A stretch of 15,000 bases of DNA from Chromera velia. Its lineage: Eukaryota > Sar > Chromeraceae. Under the pieces are notes generated by a model that saw only the letters and a program-made list of their open reading frames with translations, had not been told where the DNA came from and made no database searches. The DNA is taken from the NCBI GenBank assembly GCA_018398765.1, contig JAHBMJ010005854.1, positions 1-15,000 on the forward strand. Direction: 5' to 3'. Shown here in pieces: positions 1-9,440 of the stretch (within the stretch, counting starts at the first letter, position 1; each line of letters starts with the position of its first letter). A program made the position numbers and the translations under genes.

Positions 1-940
1 TCACAGCCAAGATGCCCTTCAAAAATGGAGGTCATTTTTTTTGCTAGTACAGCTGCCATACATTTGACTCTTCATTAGTTGGATTACCTAATGAAGACGG
101 CACATGGCACATAGATGGCACGTACATGCGCGCGGAGATGGACAGGCTGCATGGGCGCGCGCGGTCGAAGATTTATATAGCCCACAGCAGCTAATCGCCC
201 CTGCCACCCTATTTGTGACGTCCCCAAACTTCGTGGTGGCGGTAGGCAAATTAAATGTGGGGGACGGGGGGGACGTCCCCCGACGTGGCGGGGGGGGCGG
301 GCGGCCGATCAACTACCGTCACGCAGGTTCAAATAAGGCGGCGGCGGTGGCCGAGGGTCCGCTTGGAAGGGATACGCACGGTCCCCTTTCCTGGACCGGT
401 GTCAGGGGCGATAGCAGCTATATAATCGCCGACAGCCCGGCGCGGGCCCGCGCGTGACGGAACGCATGCACTTGGACATAAGGATCTCCATTGGATCTCC
501 ATGGATCTCCCGATCTGCTCGACAAACAACGCCCCCGACATCCTCTGACGAAATCTGACGAATCAGCGACGATGTTGCTGACATTTATTCACAAACCCTG
601 ACAGTCCCGATCTTGACCTTGTGCCGATGTACCGCGCACCGGATCTGTGGGTAAGTTGCGTTTTGCCTGCTCTTTCAACGGAGAGAGAAGCTGCGCACGC
701 CTGAAAGAGACGCTTCAATCGCCGTATCTTCCTTCGTGTTTGTTCTGTTCCGTTCCTGAACTCGCGTCTCAAACGCATTCGGATATTTCTAGCACTTCAT
801 ACAGTGCCCAAATATTCGTGTCACGGGCGGAGGATTTTGAGGAGACAGTGTGACACAAGAGGCGCACATCTCTGAAGTAAAGTTGAGCGTGCAGAACAAC
901 GATCGGGATCAAAAATCAGAAAGGAAGTGGGAAATCGACA
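1..940. other. Upstream intergenic region, no gene recognised
   Basis: No coding stretch here has protein-like composition or a family resemblance. Positions 100-470 are GC-rich with G- and C-runs, and the ORFs crossing them look like by-products of that composition. Two TATA-like sites occur (171-180 and 418-425), but nothing links either to a transcript. GGATCTCC occurs three times at 10-11 bp spacing (482-489, 493-500, 503-510). The promoter and 5' UTR of the calpain-like gene probably lie in the last few hundred bases, but I cannot place a start site. Confidence 0.5.
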
Positions 941-2695
941 ATGTCCTACCTCGGCAACCAGGTGGGCACAGGCAGAGGCGCTTTGTTCCTCTGTCTGCAT
1001 TACTTGTGGATGAGTTCCCTGAATTCTTGGCTCTCTTGCTTTTATCGCTCCACCCAGTCTGAGCCTTGAATTGGATTTCTGATGCTGCAGCGGAATTGTG
1101 TTTCTCCGTCTCCTCTCCCTTTCTAGCTCTCCTGATCAATATCCAATTTTCTTCTTTTGCCCATTGTGTTTTGAGCACACCGCATCGCACTCTACTGCCC
1201 TGCAACCGGATGCAAAAAGATTCTGCACGTGCTCCTTCCATGACTTACCCCTGATCGCTGCTACTTCCGCCTCTCCCCTCCTCATGCAGCACGACGATTG
1301 GTACGTCGCGAAGGGAAACGAAAAGGACACGAGGGAACTCCTGGTGGCAGCAGTCGTGCAGGCCAGCGAGGTCAGACAGACAGGCGGGCAGGCGGGCAGG
1401 GAGGAGGCAGAAGAGAAAGGACACATGAAGGGACGGAGGGGGGCGAGGGATATCATGTTGCTGGCAGTAGAGAAGGGAAGAAAGACGCGAAGGGAGAGCG
1501 AGAGACTGAAGCAGTAACCTTTAGAGTGTCGACAACACACGCTCAGCCTTTCTTTGGACATTGAGATTTTTACGGTCTAATGCATTCTCTTTTGTTGTTT
1601 CATGTCTGTTTCTTCCCACGTTTTTGTTTACTCTAAGGCGGAAGGAAGGCAGAGAGAATCTTGGCATTCATTCTGCATTGTGATGGTGTACGCGTTTCTT
1701 TTGTCCACCTACAAAAAAAGCAGCAGCCATGCTTCCTCCATTTCCTTCATGCCCGTGTGATTGATTACGCGGGCTCTTTCCGGAGCACCCGTAGAGGTTC
1801 TTTCTGACGGTCACACACACACGTACACGCTCTTTGCCTTCTGTAAATCCCTCGATCGATCGATCTGCATCAAAACAAAAGAAAACGTCCTGCAGGCCTG
1901 CGCAGCCAACGGCCCCTTCTACCAGTACAAATGCCCGAACTTCACAGAACGAACCTGCCTGAAGAGCGCCAAACTTTCCACTGGGGGGTTCGGACTCGGT
2001 CCACGATACATGGCTGCCCCCTATGAATTCCTCAGACTTCCGGATATCTACGGACGTCAGTGACTTTTTGCAGTGATTTCTTTTCTGCGATTATCACTGG
2101 TTGTTGTGGTTCTCCCCCGTACATTCAGTTTTTCGCATGTTCTCTTCTAGTTGCTTCCCCGATGTGCTGCTTGGCCATTTCTATTAAGTGTTGTCCGTCT
2201 GGTTCGCTCGAAGATCTGTGCCTGTCTTTCTTTCGTTCATGCATTCACTCATTCATTCTCTCCTGCATTCTTTCCTTTTCTCTGGAGCACCGAATCTGAC
2301 TCTGCTCTCAACTTCTTCCCTACCCATTTTTCGCTTTTTCCTTCCTGTCTCCATTCCTCACACACATACACACACGCACAGAGAGAGAGAGTGAGAGAGA
2401 GACAGACACGGACACATCGTGATTAGCCCCTTTCTGTTCCAAGTGGATCTCTCTGTCCTTCTTGCCTCCTTGCCTGTTTGCTTCTTTCTTCCACACCAGC
2501 CGAGGCCCGAGTGATGCCGAGCCCCCAGGAGGAGTGGTGGCCGCCCCGATTCTACCAGGGGAGCCTCCTGAATGGGTACCTGATCGGAGCAATGCAGGTA
2601 AGTAAAAAAGGGCGAAGACGGACATATTCCTAGTGTTTGTGTGTCTCGTCTTCGACTTCTTCCCACACTCCCGGGATATGATCAAAAACTGTTCT

Positions 2696-2731
<36 letters not shown>

Positions 2732-4774
2732 CTGCCGTCCCTTTGCTGAAGCCTTCAGAAGAAGTGTGCGGGGGGGGGACATTTAAATCCACCCACCCCA
2801 TTTTGCTGCATAGAAATGATTTCCTCCTGATCATATCAATCCTTTCTCTTTGCAGGCCGTGAGTCTGAAGAGACCCCTCCTGGAGAAGCTCCTGGTTGCG
2901 AGCGATTTGGGCAGAGGAGTTCATGGGGTGCGGTTCTTCAAGAACGGCATCTGGGTAACAGCGGTGATCGACGACTTCTTTCCTGTGGACAGTGATGGCA
3001 TCCCTATCTTCTGTCAGTCTGGCTGCCTTCTCCGTCCTTCTCTGCCCCTCGCTCGCTCCGTCGTTCTGTGTGTCTTTGTGTGTGTATGAGAGACAGACAG
3101 AGAGAGAGAGAGAGAGAGAACGAATCTCTTTTTCACTCTTGTAGACAGTTCCTTCCAGCCCTCGATGTCCTCTCCGTCTACCTGTGCGTGCCCTTTCCTC
3201 CTTCCTTTCCTCTTTTGTTCCTTTCTTTCTTCCTTTTTCTCTTTCGTGCCTTCCTTTCTTCCGTCTTTTTGTCCTTCCTTGCTGTGTGAAGCCTGAGAAG
3301 CTGCCAGAGGACTTGAGGAAAGAAGGAACAAAAAGCTATTGAGAGAACCCAACAAACGACTGATTGAACAAACGTTCTTCTTCTGTCTGTCTGTGCAGGC
3401 CGCGTTGATGACCAGGCGCCCGTCTGGTCGGCCTTTTTTTTTTCTTGTGTCCCTTTTTTTCTTTCTCTTCCTTTCTTTTTTCCTCCGTTGTTCCTCACAT
3501 ACTTACCCCTTTCTTCATCTGTAATTCAGTGAAGGTTAAGTCAGAGGGTCTCTCTCGGTTTTTGAACGTTCAGCTTTTGCGTCCCTGCCGTTCCAGACCT
3601 CTTTCTTTCGGATAAAGTTTCTTTTTTGTCTCACGCTCCTCTGTATGTGTATAAGTGTTCAGTTCCTCACAATGCTTTCCTTCCTCCTCCGTCCCTCTGT
3701 CCGTCCGTGTACCGCCCTCTGTCTGTGCATGCATGCAGGCCCCTGTTGATCGAAAAGGGGTATGCCAGGGCCCATGGAAGCTATGCCGCAATTGGGGGCG
3801 GGGGGCTGATCGAGGAGGCCCTCGTTGATTTGACTGGTTGGTATGTTTGTTTGTTTCTGCCCTTTTCTTTTTCGGTCCTTCATTCTTTCGTCCCTCCGCC
3901 CTCTTTCTTCTTCCCCGCTCCCTCCCCCTCTCTCGCTCTTTTGTGCGTGTGTGTGTGTGTGAGTGCTGTTTGCGTGTGTGTACATCTGTCTTGTCTGTGT
4001 ACCTGTCTGCTCGTTCCTCTCTTTCGCAGCGTGCCTCTGGGGTTTTCGTCTCTTCTCCTGCAGGTGGTGTGGCAGGGAGATTCCCTGTGTGTCTCTTTTT
4101 TATGTATACATATTCTCTTTTCTTTTTTTGTGTTCTCTTCTCCTGCAGGCGGCGTGGCAGGGAGATTTCCTGTGTCTCACGTGGCTGGAGACGAGCTGTT
4201 TGCATACATGCAGGCGCGCTTGGTCAGTAAGTCAGTTCGTGAGTCAATTAATTCAAACAGCTACTGAGTGGAGTTTTTTGTGATTGCATGGCCCTCGGCC
4301 CTGTTGAGTGAGTTTGAGAGAAATTCTGAATCGATGTGATCTGTCCCTGCGCGTTTTTTGTTTTCTTTTCTGCCGCAACATTGACTGCACTATGTCGACC
4401 GAAATGGCAACAAGTGTCGGCAAGCTTGCGCAGTCCTACTTTCTGTGATGCCCCTTCTCTCTTCTGTTTCCCTATGGTCCTTTCCGCTCTCCTGCTCTCT
4501 TGCGCTTCGTTCCTGCATCCCTGTGACAAGTTGAGATCGTTCCTTCGTCAACAAAATGCAAACGAGAAGACGTGCTCCGAATCTGTTTTTTTTTGTTTTC
4601 AATCAATCTTGCGGCATCTATTCAGGACTCGAGTTTGTTTGTGTGCGACGTGGATGAGAAGAGAGTCCTCGAGGATGACATTCCTCTCGCAACCAGACGC
4701 ACTTATTCAGTGTGTGCAGTGGCTGCACACACAGTCTCGAAACAGGTGAGCTGGCTAGTCAACCGTCGCAACAC

Positions 4775-4817
<43 letters not shown>

Positions 4818-6805
4818 CGCACGGGCGCACGTGTATACGCACGCAGACGTAGACACGTTCACCCTAACAAAGTGCCATATGAAGATTTCCAGAGAGTCCA
4901 AAAATTCTCTCGCTGTTTTACCCTTGTTTCCAATCTTCCATCTGTATTTATCGTCCCCCCCATCCTCTCTGCCTTCTTTCTTCTGTTCGCAGCGAACAAA
5001 CACCCATGTGGAGACAGGCACAGTAGCAATTCTGTCCCATGTCACTACAGTATTTGTGTTTTCCTCCTATGGTCCAAAACATTTTGTGACACTGATGAAA
5101 CCTACATACTCTTCGAACCTCTCTGTTTGCTTTGCAGCTGCCCATGAAGAGAAAAGCCGGAGGGGAAGACGAAGACGCAATGACAGAATACAGCAACACA
5201 CGTTTTCCTGCTCCTGGTCAGGGCGGGGGCTCTGGAGAGGGAGAGGACGAGGAGCCCGACGTGGAACTTCGAGAAGTGGAGGCAGAGAACCTGTTTGTGA
5301 TGTTGAGGTGCAACGAGACCGCGGGGATCGACCCCTTCAAGGTTTGTCTGTCTTGAGGGAGGACGGATTCTCTTTCTTCAGCTAGGCGTGTTGCTGGGTA
5401 TCTTTCTTCGGCCAGCTTTCCTTCTTTCTCTCTGTCGTCTCTGTGCCTCTCTCTCTCTCTGTGCACGCTGTGTTGAGATTTGTCTTTTTTTTCGTGTTTT
5501 TGAGACCTCGCCATTTTTCCCATTCTCATTCCTCGTGCTGTCTTTCTATTGTCCTTTTGTATGAATTCATCCCTGTTTGCATTCCCCCGGCCTTTCCTTC
5601 TCTGTTTCTTTCACGTCGGCCTGCATGCAGAGTGAGATCCCTGCCGACCTCAGTCAGCGGTTCAAGAGGAGGCCGGCGGACGGGGTCTTCTGGGTGCCCG
5701 TGGGGGCCTTCTGTCGTTACTTTGGCAACATTATCGAGTGCAGACTGATTCCGGCGGTCCGTTGATGCACTCGTCCTTTCGTGTGTTGTGTGTCATGTTT
5801 TATTTCCTTTGGTTCGCTTCTTGGTTTTTGCTTTGCGGTTTTCAATTCGGTCTCTGACCGTTTGGCAGGTTTGCCGTAGTGGCAGGCATCAGCAGGATAA
5901 GATGACGAAAACGAAGATATGGAAGAAAGGAGCGATCATTTGTTTTTTCCCACACCGTTCTGGAGATATATGGACAGTCAGGGCGCGCGGCTCCTGCCTT
6001 TTTCTGGAGTCCCTGGGTGGGTGGCTGCAACTAAAGGTGCGTTTTTGTGGGTTTCATGTTGTCCCTTCCTACCTTCCTTGGTCTGCTGGCCTTGTCCGTC
6101 CTCCCTCATGCAGGCTGCTCGAGATCCTCCCCGGCCTCTGATGTCCTCCCTCGACGGGGGGGCGATGATGGAGGGTGGGGACCCTCTGAGAAGGGAGGGG
6201 CAGTCGAGAGAGTCAACTCTGCTGGCATGTGCAGGGAGGGTCGGTCGGTCCTTTTTTGCATGGGGCGGTGTGGGGATGGATGGATCTCTTTTTTTTTTGT
6301 CTGTCTGTCTGTCTGTCTGCTTTCTATTGCTGGCTGGCTGTGTGTCTTATTTCCCGCCTGTCTGTTCATCTATCTATTCATGCAACTTTTGTTCCATTCT
6401 GCTTACGTGTTTCATCTCTTTTTCTTTGTCGTTTGATTGTTCTTGTCTACGTACGTCGATTGCTTCATGCAGGTTGATGCTTCGAGTCTTCCCTGGCTGA
6501 ACTTTAACGTCGAGGCGCTGCCTCCAGGAGGAAGATGCGAAATTTGGGTCTCTCTGTCCCAACTTGACAAAAGGTGGGGGGGTGGGTGGGTGCGTGCGTG
6601 CGTGCATGCGCACCGACCAATTGTCTGTCATTCGATTTCTTCCTGTTCTAGTTTCTTTCGTTCTGCTTTGACGTCTTTCTTCCTATTTCTTTAGCTCCCT
6701 GTTTCTCTTGCCCCTTTCTTAGATGACTAAAGCTACCAGGAACGTTTTTTCTGTCTGTCTGTGTCTACCGCCCCCCCTCCCTGTCTTGTTTTCTGTTTCT
6801 GAACG

Positions 6806-6862
<57 letters not shown>

Positions 6863-7222
6863 ATGCAGGATGAGAAGTGGTCGGAGTCTGAGCTCTCCTG
6901 TGGCCCTGCGTGTGTTCGAGCGTGTGGGGGAGGATATGTGGGTCCTTGTGTGCCAGAGCAACTGGAGATGGACTCGTGACTCTACTGTCGGATTTGCTGT
7001 GGTCAGTCTGTCTGTCTGTCTGTGTTTCTGTCGATCCTGTCTGGCTGGCTGTGAGGGATGGAAAGAGGGAGGGATGGAGGGAGGATGCATATGGGCTGGT
7101 TGAGTCAGTCGCCGGAGTGCAAGGTGTCCGTGGGAGTTTTTCATTTGCCGCTCTCGATGCCTTCAGGGCGGACTGATCCATTCTTGCCCGTCTTTCTTTC
7201 TTTCTTTCTTTCTTTCTTTCCT

Positions 7223-7255
<33 letters not shown>

Positions 7256-7274
7256 TGCTCTCTCTCTTGCTCTC

Positions 7275-7316
<42 letters not shown>

Positions 7317-8635
7317 TCTGTCTTCGTTTGTCTCTCCTGGGTCGAGGCTTTGATGGATGGAAGGATGGATCTGCGTTGTCTTTCCTTTCTGGTACGTGTA
7401 TGTTTGAGAACTGGACTGGGCTTCTGAGTCACTGAATGGCTTTCCGACAAAATAAATGAAAGAATCAATGACTGAATGAACCAATGTACAATGTATGTAG
7501 AGAATATGAATAAGGGAACCAACCCATCGATTAATGATTGATTGAATGGATGGTGCAGACCCAGCCAGGTCAGTTCCGTCTCGTGACCATTCTGCCCAAC
7601 AGCGTGTCGATCCACAAATCCGTCCAGAAGTCGAGAACAGCCGTCGCGTGCCGACTCCCCCCGCCTCCGAGGGACAGAGCTGCCGAGAAGCAGAAGGAGC
7701 GTCTGGTGGATTTCCTGCCTGAAGGCAAGCCTCCAGGGGTGCTTACAACGGCGATCAACGGCATGTGCGGAGTGAGAGACTCTGCAGACCCTGGCCATCT
7801 CTCCGACACAGTGGAAGCGACCATGCGAGAAGCGTCGAAGGGAATGGAGCGTCTCGTCTTGAGGGTCTTCTTCGGGGGGGGGGTGGCGACTGTGAAATGG
7901 AATGTTGGGACTGCAGCTGAGTACCGCTCTGTCCCGATGCGCTGGGTGAGGGCTGACGAGAAGTACACAGAGAATCGGGGAGCGCTGATGGTGACTTTGA
8001 TCGGATTTGACAACAGCGCGACAACAGGTTCGTTGGTTGGTTGCCATGCATGGGGGGCTGCATGGGGGGGGCGGTGGGGGATGAGATAGTAGACTCTCTC
8101 TCTTCCGAGTCCATTTTGCGTCTGTTTTGATTTGCATCTGTTTCGTCTGCTTTCTGTCTGCAGTAGATAAAAGCTGCGTGCGCGTGTGTGGGTTTGGGTG
8201 TGTCTTTGGGAGACTCCGAGTCGGTCTACACTAGGAGGGAGAAAGGCAGACAGAGTCAGTACGTGAGCTATGTGCACTTTTTCTTGTCGAATTTGCATCT
8301 GATTCAAGACTGATTTTAATCTGGGTGTCTGAATAAGTCGATCTGTTGTGATTATGTGAAAGGTTTGTGTGCATGTGCGTGTGCGTGTGTGCACTGCAGC
8401 TGACTTGGCGCCACAGCCTCTGGACATCTGTGAAGGTCTGGGTGTTCCCTTCCCCCGTCCGGAGCCCCAAACAACTTGGAGGCAGAAGAAACAGAAGCAG
8501 ATGAAAGAGAAAGAGGAAGCAGCTTTGGAAGCAAAGAGAAGAGAAGTACAGGAGTCAAAGAAGGCAAACAAAGCAAGAAAGCCTCAAAGCCAGAAAGTTT
8601 TGGGAGTTCCAACCGGTTCTTGTGCTCTTCAATAA
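941..8635 (+). CDS. Calpain-like cysteine-protease homologue, predicted catalytically inactive; 17 exons
   Basis: Exons inferred from splice sites and reading frame: 941-961, 1290-1370, 1896-2055, 2500-2597, 2856-3012, 3399-3426, 3739-3836, 4149-4222, 4626-4745, 5138-5341, 5631-5756, 5869-6036, 6114-6239, 6473-6573, 6869-7001, 7559-8027, 8400-8635; 2400 nt, about 799 aa. Residues 104-213 form PC1 (GVHGVRFFKNGIW, VIDDFFPVD, LLIEKGYARAHGSY, EEALVDLTGG). Residues 214-389 form PC2 (TYSVCAV, DGVFWVPVGAFCRYF, with an acidic/Gly insert at about 286-320). Residues about 490-600 resemble domain III (CEIWVSLSQLDKR, QPGQFRLVTILPN). The C-terminal ~75 residues are Lys/Glu-rich; no EF-hands are seen. The catalytic positions read G113, R264 and C337 instead of Cys, His and Asn. 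Exons 4-11 and 14-17 are well supported. Exons 12 and 13 have a competing frame. Exon 1 is weak: an in-frame ATG at 1284 is an alternative start. The family is known for regulated proteolysis and, in inactive members, scaffolding; the role here is unknown. Confidence 0.82.
2359..2407. repeat. (AC)n/(AG)n microsatellite in calpain intron 3
   Basis: CA dinucleotides pass into GA dinucleotides with a few interruptions. The tract lies inside the intron between exons 3 and 4. Confidence 0.85.
2700..2729. repeat. (GA)n microsatellite in calpain intron 4
   Basis: An almost pure GA/AG run of about 30 bases lies between exons 4 and 5. It is purine-rich on the coding strand, unlike most of the intron sequence in this gene. 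Confidence 0.9.
3088..3119. repeat. (AG)n microsatellite in calpain intron 5
   Basis: AGAC and AG units run for about 32 bases, preceded by a short TG run. The surrounding intron (3013-3398) is otherwise CT-rich. Confidence 0.85.
4051..4175 (+). repeat. Tandem partial duplication of the exon 8 acceptor region
   Basis: Positions 4051-4090 and 4136-4175 match at 37 of 40 bases with an 85-bp offset. Each copy carries a pyrimidine tract, a CCTGCAG acceptor and the start of exon 8 (Gly-Val-Ala-Gly-Arg-Phe-Pro). The three differences (4065, 4068, 4083) are all synonymous third-position transitions in the exon frame. The downstream copy continues into calpain sequence and is the one used in my model. 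Reading from the upstream acceptor reaches a stop at 4228-4230. Confidence 0.75.
4771..4814. repeat. (AC)n microsatellite in calpain intron 9
   Basis: A run of AC units about 44 bases long with one interruption near its start, 25 bases after the exon 9 donor GTGAGC. Confidence 0.9.
6289..6320. repeat. Poly-T plus (GTCT)n tract in calpain intron 13
   Basis: Ten T bases are followed by about five GTCT units. The tract lies between the exon 13 donor and the exon 14 acceptor. Confidence 0.85.
6805..6862. repeat. (TC)n(TG)n compound microsatellite before exon 15
   Basis: About 13 CT units pass directly into about 15 TG units and end in the acceptor GCATGCAG at 6868. The microsatellite therefore supplies the pyrimidine-rich tract of the splice site, so length variation there could affect splicing. 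Confidence 0.9.
7191..7315. repeat. (TTTC)n and (TC)n tract in calpain intron 15
   Basis: Tandem TTTC units give way to a long TC run broken by TTGC and CC interruptions, about 125 bases of nearly pure pyrimidine on the coding strand. It lies in the largest intron (7002-7558). Long minus-strand ORFs crossing it encode only Arg/Glu-rich low-complexity sequence. Confidence 0.9.
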
Positions 8636-8817
8636 CAGTTTCGATACTGGTGAAACATGAATTCTTTCACATGTTGCAATTGTCCTACTGTTTTTGCAAA
8701 ATTCTTTAGAAAACACTTTAACCAATGTTATCAATGAATGTCTATGATTATATTTTATATATAGTATGAAATCAATCAAATACCCAGTCAAATACATAAA
8801 AGATGGATGTAAGACGG
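8636..8817. other. 3' flank of the calpain-like gene
   Basis: Short AT-rich stretch between the calpain stop codon and the LTR element; it probably holds the 3' UTR. A small inverted repeat GTGAAA...TTTCAC lies near 8651-8672. No AATAAA is present. The last five bases (8813-8817, GACGG) are read as one side of the LTR element's target duplication. Confidence 0.5.
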
Positions 8818-9142
8818 AGTTAAGCCATGTGTAGCTAGAGCTGCTAGAGCGCAAGTACCTAAGACTTCCTTCCGTCAGAGCTCTTTTAGGAAAGTCTGTC
8901 AGTTTGGTCATACAGAGAAGGACGAACGTTCTTGTAAAGCTAGAAGCTTCAATGAATGATGCACCGTCAATCGATCTGAATGCAACCAAATCAGGCACAT
9001 GATGCATCGCGCAATGCAAGCGGCCCTGGAAGGCGAAGGCATATCGTAGGGCGGCAGGCGCGGCAGACCCGCATCCCGGCGCCACCTTTAATCTCGTCTG
9101 GCCGGCGACGTACCTCAATCTCCCCGGTCTTCATTCTTCACT
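8818..9142 (-). repeat. 3' LTR (intact copy), 325 bp
   Basis: Full uninterrupted copy of the repeat. By eye it differs from the other LTR at about 23 of 325 positions, about 21 of them transitions. It contains the pre-insertion sequence ACGAACGT of the nested element at 8931-8938. Minus-strand ORFs through it share peptides with those in the other copy, such as LTDFPKRALTEGSL, which follows from the repeat and is not evidence of a gene. Confidence 0.8.
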
Positions 9143-9151
9143 CCCCCCCTC
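9143..9151 (-). other. Polypurine tract of the LTR element
   Basis: On the minus strand, GA followed by seven G bases lies immediately 5' of the 3' LTR start AGTGAAG. This is the expected position and composition of a plus-strand priming site in LTR retroelements, and it fixes the element's orientation as minus. Confidence 0.65.
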
Positions 9152-9440
9152 GATTCCAATGTGACACATAAGAACGGAGGGAGCGAGACAGGAAGAATAT
9201 AAAGTAAAGAAAATAAAGGTCAGCCGCATGTTCCAACTACTGAGCCCAAAATCTTTCTTCTCTTCCCCCATTGATCGTTTATGATAGTAATGCGTGCCGA
9301 AAATGTAATTCATGCTCTTCTCGCAAGTCCAAAGGATCGTCACTTGTCAGATCCTGACGATAGAGAAACTGCATGCATAACAAGTTATCAACCACATGTG
9401 GAGGCAGAGATAAATTGGAGAAAAGAAATTTATGATGAAA

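Noticed and set aside
326-336. GGTTCAAAT, resembling a tRNA B box
   Set aside because: No matching A box, no acceptor stem or cloverleaf around it, and the trailing CC of the B-box consensus is absent.
104-457. 117-codon plus-strand ORF in the GC-rich upstream region
   Set aside because: Arg/Gly/Ala-rich product of G-runs, no motif, and no splice link to the calpain exons.
3570-4205. 211-codon minus-strand ORF
   Set aside because: Lys/Arg/Glu/Thr-rich translation of pyrimidine-rich intron sequence; it overlaps calpain exons 7 and 8, which carry clear family motifs.
5869-6239. Competing reading frame for calpain exons 12-13 (for example around 5902-6036)
   Set aside because: It needs a poor acceptor without a pyrimidine tract near 5901 and different donors. 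The chosen frame keeps phase 0 across exons 11-14, but the region matches no domain strongly, so the choice is tentative.
6765-7484. Long minus-strand ORF across calpain introns 14-15
   Set aside because: Its product is mostly Arg/Glu and Ser/Thr/His low-complexity sequence made by the (TC)n and (TG)n tracts, and it overlaps well-supported calpain exon 15 on the other strand.
7570-8571. 333-codon minus-strand ORF opposite calpain exons 16-17
   Set aside because: No recognisable domain. The plus-strand frame there joins both neighbours in phase and carries the domain III motif, so this is an antisense shadow.
8555-9118. 187-codon minus-strand ORF through the 3' LTR, with related peptides in the other LTR copy
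   Set aside because: The shared peptides arise because the LTR is repeated. The ORF runs out of the LTR into the calpain 3' end and has no recognisable domain.
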